A stretch of DNA of 64,000 nucleotides from Bacteroidota bacterium (GTDB lineage: Bacteria; Bacteroidota; Bacteroidia; B-17B0; Aurantibacillaceae). This document shows, one piece after another, positions 10,042 to 17,519 of this stretch; the first letter of the stretch is position 1; every line of letters starts with the position of its first letter. The stretch spans positions 62,001-126,000 of the forward strand of contig JADBXZ010000014.1 of assembly GCA_020403265.1 (NCBI GenBank), read 5' to 3'. The position numbers and the translations under genes are program-made. The notes under the pieces were generated by a model, which was not told where the DNA came from, did no database searches, and saw only the letters and a list, made by a program, of their open reading frames with translations.

Positions 10042-11718
10042 GTGGAATTAAATAAGCAACAACCATTTATTGAGCTTCAAAAGGTTCTAACATTGTTTGA
10101 CCAAACGTCAACTGAGGCTAAAATTAGTTGGTTAGAAAAATGTTCTCAGCAAAAACTAAATTCTGTTAAGTTAATTAAAGCCTATCACGATCAATTATTG
10201 TTTTTAAGTGCATATGCCGAAAACAAACAAATTTTTAGATTGACTCAAGATGAACTGAACCGGTTGAGTGATGCATTAATTCAATTATCTGCTCAAAAAA
10301 AAGAACAACTAAGCAATTCAGGAATGCCATTTACAGAAATACAAGGCACTTATAGCTTTGTTTTAATGCAATGGCTCATTAAAAATTTCCCAAACAGTGT
10401 CAGCATTCATTCATTTGATGAAACAGGCGTTCATCCAAAGGAACTACTGAAATATCGCTTAAACGAAATGGAATTTGAGTGTATAGGCAATGATACACTT
10501 TCTAAAACCAAATGGATACAATTAGTCAGCGGTTTTAAAAAACCTAAAGATCAATTAAAGTGGCTGTTAAAGGAATTCGAAATGTTAAATATTGACACCG
10601 TTTTTAAAGAACAATTATTCGAATCACTTAAGTTATACATTCGTATAAACCCGGCAGACATAAGATTTTCCAGAAGCTATGGAACAGTTCCGATTAAGGA
10701 GCATTATTTTCATACAAAAGGACTTCTTAAAAAGTTTGATGAACAGGCTTTAATCAATCAAAAATTACCGGCGCCCCTTAAATTATCAAATGAAGAGAAA
10801 CAAGTTTATCTCGATAAGGCAAGAGTTGCACTCCTTTTACTTAACAGAGAAACAGATCCAATAACTTATGGTGAGGCAAAAGACTGCCTTGTTTACAACT
10901 TAGAGCATGGTTTAACGATTGCACTTTATTGTATCCAACCTGCATTAAGATTAAGCGTGGAATCCTATATTGGATTTATGATGTTTAAAAATGGTTACCC
11001 AATGTCTTATGGCGGAGCTTGGTTATTTGGTCAGCGATCCTTAATCGGAATCAATATCTTCGAAGCATTTAGAGGGGGCGAATCTGCTTTTGTGTTTGCG
11101 CAATTACTCAGAACTTATTCTCAGGCCTTTGGTGCCACCCAGTTTGAGGTGGAACCCTATCAGTTTGGCAAGGGAAATCCGGAAGGCATTAAATCAGGCG
11201 CTTTCTGGTTCTATTACCGCTTTGGTTTCAGACCTATTGATACTAAATTAGCACAACTTGCAGAGCAAGAAGCAAGTAAAATAACTGCGAACAAAGGCTA
11301 CCGTACGGATTATGAAACTTTAAAGTTATTTACTAAATCAAACTTACTGGTTAACTTTAAACCAACAGAAATTGACATCAAACCATTACAAATCAGCTAT
11401 TTTATCACCTCCGTTATTGCTTCACAATTTATGGGAAGTAGGGTAGAGGCACAAAAATACTGTAAAGCTACCTTACAAAAAGAGCTCGGTATCAACTTTC
11501 TAAAACTAAAAAATGAAGAAAGAATTGGATTTGCTAAATTATCTCATTTTTGTGTGTTTTGTTTGAATTTACAAAAGCTAAAACCAAATCATCGCTTGCA
11601 CTTAAAAACCCTGATTTTGAAGAAAGGAACCTCTGAGTATCAATATATTAGAGAGTACTACAAGTTTCCTTTTGACTTATACTTTACACAAGCATTGTTA
11701 GATTTTAAGGTGAAGTAA
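10042..11718 (+). CDS. Conserved hypothetical protein, possible GNAT-like fold in the C-terminal half
   Basis: GTG-start ORF of 558 aa; 'NIFEAFRGGESAFVFAQLLRTYSQAFGATQFEVEPYQFGKGNPEGIKSGAFWFYYRFGFRP'. Confidence 0.7.
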   Translation: MELNKQQPFIELQKVLTLFDQTSTEAKISWLEKCSQQKLNSVKLIKAYHDQLLFLSAYAENKQIFRLTQDELNRLSDALIQLSAQKKEQLSNSGMPFTEIQGTYSFVLMQWLIKNFPNSVSIHSFDETGVHPKELLKYRLNEMEFECIGNDTLSKTKWIQLVSGFKKPKDQLKWLLKEFEMLNIDTVFKEQLFESLKLYIRINPADIRFSRSYGTVPIKEHYFHTKGLLKKFDEQALINQKLPAPLKLSNEEKQVYLDKARVALLLLNRETDPITYGEAKDCLVYNLEHGLTIALYCIQPALRLSVESYIGFMMFKNGYPMSYGGAWLFGQRSLIGINIFEAFRGGESAFVFAQLLRTYSQAFGATQFEVEPYQFGKGNPEGIKSGAFWFYYRFGFRPIDTKLAQLAEQEASKITANKGYRTDYETLKLFTKSNLLVNFKPTEIDIKPLQISYFITSVIASQFMGSRVEAQKYCKATLQKELGINFLKLKNEERIGFAKLSHFCVFCLNLQKLKPNHRLHLKTLILKKGTSEYQYIREYYKFPFDLYFTQALLDFKVK

Positions 11719-11796
11719 TTTTTTTGCCATAATTATGGCTAATTCGTTAAAAATGTTATCTTTGCCATTCCAAAAAATTAAGATTTATTAGATTTT

Positions 11797-14001
11797 ATGA
11801 TTAACAAAAAGAACGCACAACCGGTTGAGAAAAACGAAGAAAAGGATAATATGAGTATTCTGGAGAGTATTCGTAAACGCACCGGCTTATTGGTAGGTAT
11901 TGTTGGTTTAGCACTTGTCATTTTTATCCTTCAAAGCCTTTTAGGCTCAGGAGCGAGTATTTTTGGTGGTAGCGATGAAACAACTGTTGGTAAAATTAAT
12001 GGCACAAAAATTGACCGCAATGAATTTGCTGCCAAAGTTGAAAATCAATTAAACATGATTAGGCAAAATCGTCAAACTCAAGATGTTGATGATGCGACTC
12101 GTGGTCAGGTTGTTGATTATGTTTGGAATCAATACATTAATGACTTAATAATTAAACCGCAGTATGATAAACTAGGCATTATGGTTGGCGATGATGAAAA
12201 GTACCAAAAAGTGGTAATGGAGCCAATGCCATTCATTATTCAACAAATTTCCGACCCTCAAACCGGTCAATTAAATCCAAATTTCGCCAAAGCAGATGGT
12301 TCTTTTGATCCTAATAAATGGAAACAAGCCATTCAAAGTGTTACCGGCGACCAAGAATTAGCAGTACTTCAAATGGAAGATCAGGTTGTTCAAATGCGCA
12401 TGGGTGAAAAATACATTTCTCTAATTAAAAAAGGAATGTACGTAACAAGTGCAGAGGCTAAAGCAGTAATGGCCAATAATACAACTCAGGCTAATATTTC
12501 TTATGTAATGAAACCGTATACATTGGTTTCTGATAGCGCAGTTTCTGTAACTGACTCTGACATTCAAAAATATTACAATGAGCATATTTATGAATTTTAC
12601 AACCCTGAAACAACACGCTCATTAGAATATGTTACATACAATGTTTTAGCCAGTGAAAAAGATTTAGCCGCTGTTGAAAGCGATGCCAAAAGAGCAGCTG
12701 AAGATTTTAAAACCAAATCAATAAAAGAAGACAGTGCATTTATTCAGGCTGAATCTGAAAATGGTGTTGTAACCATTCAGGATTTCACTAAAAAAACAAT
12801 GATTATACGTGACTCATCAATTTATACAGCACCTGTAGGAAGCGTATTTGGACCATACAATGAAGGTGCCTATTTTAAAATATATAAATTACAAGGGATT
12901 AAGTCCATTGCCGATAGTGCAAAAGTTCGTCACATATTAATTGGCACACAACCTGACCCAAAAACACAACAACCAACCAGAAGTATTGCTGATTGTAAGC
13001 GAATTGCTGATAGTTTAATCGGCTTAATTAAGACTAAAAAAGTAAGCTTTGATACTTTGGTTAAAACTGTTAGTGATGATCAGGGAAGCAAGACAAATGG
13101 TGGTGATTACGGCTGGTTTGATGAGAACAAACAATTTGTTGAACCATTTAAAATGGCAGGTTTAATTGGAACTAAAGGAAATATTAGTCCTGTTGAAACA
13201 CAATTTGGAGTTCACATTATTGAAGTTTTAGATGTTTCAAAAACAAGACACAATACATACAAATTAGCTCAAATTTTTAAATTAATTGCACCTAGTGATG
13301 AAACTAACCAAATGATTTTTGCGAAAGCAAGTGAATTTGCTGGCAAAAACAATACGGGCGAGTTATTTGACAAAGGTATTGAAACCGAAAAGCTAACAAA
13401 ACGTATTGCCGATAACTTAAAAGAAAGTGATCGTTCAATTGTTGGATTAGATAATGCTCGCGAAATTGTTAGGTGGGCTTACACAGCTAAAAAAGGCGAA
13501 ATCAATGTATTTTCATTAACAGACAAGCATGTGGTTGTAAAATTAGCTACCATTAACACTAAAGGTACTAAACCATTGGAAGACGTAAAAGATGAAGTAA
13601 AGGCAAAAGCTATTGTTGCTAAAAAAGCAGAGCAGTTTTTAAAAGAATTTGCAGCTGCTGGCACAAGTGTTTCGCAAATTGCAACTAAATTAAACTTAAA
13701 TGAAACAACGATGGAAGACTTTAATTTAAGTAACAGAAATATTAAAGGAGCCGGAATTGACAACGTATTATCCGGAACCATTGCAGGTTTGAAGAGTGGT
13801 ACAACAAGCAAACCAATTGCCGGCGATAATGGTGTTTTTGTCGTTCAAATCGTTTCTAAAAAACAAAATCCATCGCAAACTGATGAAACTTCTGTTAAAA
13901 GACAGTTAGAGGCCATGTACTCAAATAAGGCTGACCAAAGCTCTTTCACAGCCTTACAGGAAATGACAGACATTGAAGATCATAAAGGCAGAATCGAATA
14001 A
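11797..14001 (+). CDS. SurA/PpiD-like membrane-anchored peptidylprolyl isomerase
   Basis: 'MSILESIRKRTGLLVGIVGLALVIFILQSLL' anchor, SurA_N-like region, parvulin 'AKVRHILIGTQP...DQGSKTNGGDYGWFDENKQFVEPFK...VETQFGVHIIEV'. Confidence 0.9.
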   Translation: MINKKNAQPVEKNEEKDNMSILESIRKRTGLLVGIVGLALVIFILQSLLGSGASIFGGSDETTVGKINGTKIDRNEFAAKVENQLNMIRQNRQTQDVDDATRGQVVDYVWNQYINDLIIKPQYDKLGIMVGDDEKYQKVVMEPMPFIIQQISDPQTGQLNPNFAKADGSFDPNKWKQAIQSVTGDQELAVLQMEDQVVQMRMGEKYISLIKKGMYVTSAEAKAVMANNTTQANISYVMKPYTLVSDSAVSVTDSDIQKYYNEHIYEFYNPETTRSLEYVTYNVLASEKDLAAVESDAKRAAEDFKTKSIKEDSAFIQAESENGVVTIQDFTKKTMIIRDSSIYTAPVGSVFGPYNEGAYFKIYKLQGIKSIADSAKVRHILIGTQPDPKTQQPTRSIADCKRIADSLIGLIKTKKVSFDTLVKTVSDDQGSKTNGGDYGWFDENKQFVEPFKMAGLIGTKGNISPVETQFGVHIIEVLDVSKTRHNTYKLAQIFKLIAPSDETNQMIFAKASEFAGKNNTGELFDKGIETEKLTKRIADNLKESDRSIVGLDNAREIVRWAYTAKKGEINVFSLTDKHVVVKLATINTKGTKPLEDVKDEVKAKAIVAKKAEQFLKEFAAAGTSVSQIATKLNLNETTMEDFNLSNRNIKGAGIDNVLSGTIAGLKSGTTSKPIAGDNGVFVVQIVSKKQNPSQTDETSVKRQLEAMYSNKADQSSFTALQEMTDIEDHKGRIE

Positions 14002-14021
14002 TCTTATATCTCCAAAATTTG

Positions 14022-14055
14022 AAAGCAGTTGTAATTAAACAACTGCTTTTTTTTT
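14022..14055 (+). terminator. Rho-independent terminator after the PPIase gene
   Basis: AAGCAGTTGT-aattaa-ACAACTGCTT stem followed by a T run. Confidence 0.8.
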
Positions 14056-14064
14056 AAACTCACT

Positions 14065-14967
14065 ATGAAAAAAATCATCCTGTTTTACATATTTACAATT
14101 TCATTTTGGAGTGTTAACTTCAAATTAAATTCACAAACACAGCAAGCCACACTTTTGTACAAGGTTTCCGGAAATGGCTTAAAGCAAAACAGTTATTTAT
14201 GGGGCACTTATCACTTACTTTCGAAGCGTTTTTTAGATTTAGAAAAAAAGAAAGTCAATCAGGCATTAAAAAAATGCAAAGGCGTGGTAGTTGAAATGGT
14301 AATGGATTCAAAGTCGGGTATGAAATTAGCACCCTATTTATTTGCAAAAGATTCAGCCTTAGATGTTATTTTTTCGAAAACAGAATACGATAGTATAGCA
14401 CAGTTACTTAAAACTGAGGCCAATTTAAACTTAGCGTCATTCAATAAAATGAAACCATTTGTGGTGCATGCCACACTTTTAAAAAATTCTAAAGCCGAGT
14501 CCATTTCAGATGCAGCAAAGTATGGCAATAGTGCAATGGACATAGATTTTGTAACGTATGCTAAAACAAACAGTTTAACTGTAAATGCACTTGAAACAAT
14601 TGAAGAACAAGCAACGCTATTGTATTCCGGCAGTATTTTAACTCAAAAGAAAATGCTTTTAGCAATGCTAAGAGATTTTGAAACTGTAAAACGCATGCAG
14701 GATAGTTTATACTTTGCATACAAAAAAGAAGATGTTACAACAATTGAACGTTTGTTTAACGACCCAAGCATAGGCAATTATGAAATGGATATGGAGGCCT
14801 TATTAAAAAACCGAAATTTAAACTGGATGCAAAAATTACCAAATTTGTTTACTGAAAGGAGTCAATTTGTGGCAGTAGGGGCAGGGCACCTTTTTGGAAA
14901 GGATGGTTTGATAACCTTACTCACCAATGCAGGTTACAAAGTGGAGCCTGTTTTAACGAAGAAGTGA
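14065..14967 (+). CDS. TraB/GumN family protein
   Basis: 'LLYKVSGNGLKQNSYLWGTYHLL' and 'RSQFVAVGAGHLFGKDGLITLLTNAGYKVEPV'. Confidence 0.85.
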   Translation: MKKIILFYIFTISFWSVNFKLNSQTQQATLLYKVSGNGLKQNSYLWGTYHLLSKRFLDLEKKKVNQALKKCKGVVVEMVMDSKSGMKLAPYLFAKDSALDVIFSKTEYDSIAQLLKTEANLNLASFNKMKPFVVHATLLKNSKAESISDAAKYGNSAMDIDFVTYAKTNSLTVNALETIEEQATLLYSGSILTQKKMLLAMLRDFETVKRMQDSLYFAYKKEDVTTIERLFNDPSIGNYEMDMEALLKNRNLNWMQKLPNLFTERSQFVAVGAGHLFGKDGLITLLTNAGYKVEPVLTKK

Positions 14968-15191
14968 TTTTGTTAAAAACGAAAGTATAAATACATCAGT
15001 AAAATTTGCTAATTGAATTAGGTCTGTTGTAAATTTAATTAGAGTAATAAAAGCCCTGAGTTTGCTCAAGTAAGTGCTTTAAAATTCACCATGATTAAAG
15101 CAGGAAAATAATCGAAGGATTATTTTTCTCTTAAATTAAAAATCCGACTTCAATTTTTCAACAGTAATTAAAACTTTCTGCTTTGCCATTC

Positions 15192-16076
15192 TTAAATATG
15201 TTTTACTTCGTAATTAAAGCTCGGTAAATGTTCGATTGATTCAGCTAGATGCTTACGATGACATTGACAAATATTTGCTTCAAAACAAGTTAATGCAATG
15301 CGCTTGTGTTCCTTTAATAAATCTAAAATAATAGTTTGAGTAGGAATTGTTTTAGTTAAATTGTTTTTCCGATAAGCCGCAAATAATTTATCGTAATCAC
15401 TTTGCGTATTTAATTCTTGGCGTTGTTCGGATTGTATTCCAACATCAGGGAAGTGCATATATTGTATGCCTATACTTTCGCAGTATTTTTTAAGTAAACT
15501 TTTACTAAATCCAAATTTCATGCTTAATGGATAATTGCGAACGTCTATTAAAATTTTAACATCGTTTTTAAGAAGACGGTTTAAATATTCTTCTAACGAA
15601 ATGCCCTCATATCCAATTGTAAATAAAATAGTTTTATTACTGCTTGGGATATTGGTAATGACTTTATTTAATTCTTCTTGATTTAAAATATTTCCGGCAA
15701 TTTCGCTTTTTGTAGCCCAATATGGAAAATTAACATAAGTGTGCTTTGTAAGCGTTTTAGTGTCCATTTTGCCATACAACAACTTAATTTGTTGCACCAA
15801 TTTTCTATCAGCTTCTTTTAAGGTTTTTAAATAGTCGGTATTATCTATTTTTGAAAAAGTTTTTGTGTCTTCGGCTAACATTCCTTTAGATGCCATAGCC
15901 GTTAAATCGGCATTTGCAGAGTAGGAATAGCAGCCAAATTTATAAGGTACAAAGTCATATTCGGCCTTTTGCTGTTGCTTGGTAAATAAAAACAGTAATT
16001 TTTGAAGCCTAATTTTTTCTAATTGACCATCAAATAATTGTAATAGGGATAATATAACTTTTCGTCTGTAAAACAT
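15192..16076 (-). CDS. DUF488 domain protein with N-terminal DUF4065/YwgA-like region
   Basis: C-terminal 'LFTIGYEGISLEEYLNRLLKNDVKILIDVRNYPLSMKFGFSKSLLKKYCESIGIQYMHFPDVGI...LTCFEANICQCHRKHLAE'; N-terminal 'ILSLLQLFDGQLEKIRLQKLLFLFTKQ...YDFVPYKFGCYSYSANADL'. Confidence 0.82.
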   Translation of the reverse strand: MFYRRKVILSLLQLFDGQLEKIRLQKLLFLFTKQQQKAEYDFVPYKFGCYSYSANADLTAMASKGMLAEDTKTFSKIDNTDYLKTLKEADRKLVQQIKLLYGKMDTKTLTKHTYVNFPYWATKSEIAGNILNQEELNKVITNIPSSNKTILFTIGYEGISLEEYLNRLLKNDVKILIDVRNYPLSMKFGFSKSLLKKYCESIGIQYMHFPDVGIQSEQRQELNTQSDYDKLFAAYRKNNLTKTIPTQTIILDLLKEHKRIALTCFEANICQCHRKHLAESIEHLPSFNYEVKHI

Positions 16077-16123
16077 AAAGTGAAATAAGTGATAAATTAG
16101 AACTTACTGGAAAATTTTACTAT

Positions 16124-17164
16124 TCATTTTTTAGAATCTTTACGAACTTGTGTATTAGATTTTATGGATTTAGCCACAGCTTTTTCAAAATCACTTTCGA
16201 AATTAATTAGTTGTTTTTGATGATACTTTTCGTATTCATTTTCAGCTTTGGCAATTGCCAATTCATGACTTATTTTTCCAGCATTCTGTAAAATAGCTTG
16301 TTCGTTAAATTGCAAAAAGCCATCTAGTTTTTTTACCCAATCTTTCATATACATTACTTTACCATTTCTGGCTTGCATTTCGGCATAATCTAAGTACATG
16401 GTTACAATTCTATTTAATTCGTTTAATTCATCTTTATTAAGATAGTTTTTAGCTACTCCCACGTCAGCCTTTCTAATGGATCCTTTTGGTGCATTCTTCC
16501 ACGTTGTAAGCCCCATATTTTCTTTATCAGAATTTGCTCTAGTGTTTATTATTTCGCTAGCAGTTAATCCAGTAATAGCCCAATGTAATTTGTTTTGAAC
16601 TATTGAAAAAAAATCTTTTGTAATATTACTATTAACCGAATAATCTGCACTACATTGTGCATAGATGTCGGTTATTTTTAAATAAAAACGTCTTTCACTG
16701 CTTCGTATATCTCGTATACGCTCAAGTTGTTCCTCAAAGTAATCTTTACCAAATATGTTTTGAGGGTTTTTAAGCCGTTCATCATCCATTGTAAAGCCCT
16801 TAATAATATATTCTTTAAGCCTCTCTGTAGCCCAAATACGAAACTGCGTGGCCTGATGACTATTTACCCTATAACCAACAGAAATAACAGCATCTATATT
16901 ATAAAACTGTGTTTGATATTTTTTTCCATCATCGGCAGTATGTGCAAATTTTGCACATACTGCATTTTTGTCTAATTCATTAGTATTAAAAATATTTTTA
17001 AGATGTTTAGTAATAACAGTTCTGTCTACCCCAAATAATTCTGAAATACGAGATTGGCTTAACCAAAAATTTTCGTTTTGTACTAATACATCTATTTTCA
17101 CCTTACCATTTGGTGTGGTGTATAATATAATATCATTTGATTGAGGTAAGTTATTATCACTCAT
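16124..17164 (-). CDS. RhuM family (virulence RhuM-like) protein
   Basis: 'FWLSQSRISELFGVDRTVITKHLKNIF...AKFAHTADDGKKYQTQFYNIDAVISVGYRVNSHQATQFRIWATERLKEYIIKGFTMDDERLKN'. Confidence 0.88.
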   Translation of the reverse strand: MSDNNLPQSNDIILYTTPNGKVKIDVLVQNENFWLSQSRISELFGVDRTVITKHLKNIFNTNELDKNAVCAKFAHTADDGKKYQTQFYNIDAVISVGYRVNSHQATQFRIWATERLKEYIIKGFTMDDERLKNPQNIFGKDYFEEQLERIRDIRSSERRFYLKITDIYAQCSADYSVNSNITKDFFSIVQNKLHWAITGLTASEIINTRANSDKENMGLTTWKNAPKGSIRKADVGVAKNYLNKDELNELNRIVTMYLDYAEMQARNGKVMYMKDWVKKLDGFLQFNEQAILQNAGKISHELAIAKAENEYEKYHQKQLINFESDFEKAVAKSIKSNTQVRKDSKK

Positions 17165-17189
17165 AATTTATGTGTTCTTGTTTTATTTC

Positions 17190-17264
17190 TCACTCCTTCG
17201 TAAACAAATCCGCAGTATACTTCTCGTATAGTTCAAATAAAAATTCTTTAGCTTTTGAATTATT
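17190..17264 (-). pseudogene. 3'-end remnant of an MmeI-like methyltransferase/restriction gene
   Basis: Minus-strand frame reads ...KAKEFLFELYEKYTADLFTKE*; identical core peptide to the C-terminus of the intact gene at 17520-20438, with nucleotide differences at synonymous positions. Confidence 0.75.
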
Positions 17265-17269
17265 TTCAT

Positions 17270-17515
17270 TTATTCTATTATCTTAATTGTAGGTGCTTTA
17301 GATTTTCTGGTAATAAACCATTCATAGTTGCATGAATGGTATTTTCTTTTATCGTCACCAGCAACAAACGCTAATCGAAATTGTCCATCTTTATCAAAAC
17401 AATTTTCCTTTTTGAATTCACGAATATGAATTGATCCATTACCAAATTTAATATCTTCTTTTGTTGGATTTCTCCAATAAGAGTATGTCTCGTTAGTATT
17501 ATTGTGCTTCTTCAT
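17270..17515 (-). CDS. Small hypothetical protein (81 aa)
   Basis: ATG-initiated ORF starting 4 bp after the end of the MmeI-like gene, same strand. Confidence 0.55.
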   Translation of the reverse strand: MKKHNNTNETYSYWRNPTKEDIKFGNGSIHIREFKKENCFDKDGQFRLAFVAGDDKRKYHSCNYEWFITRKSKAPTIKIIE

Positions 17516-17519
17516 TTGC

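Noticed and set aside
11757-11764. TATCTTTG as a promoter for the PPIase gene
   Set aside because: The -7-like box is present, but the nearest TTTG is about 30 bp upstream, outside the usual spacing, so it was not listed as a feature.
13479-13811. 110-aa minus-strand ORF
   Set aside because: Antisense to the PPIase parvulin-containing CDS; likely spurious.
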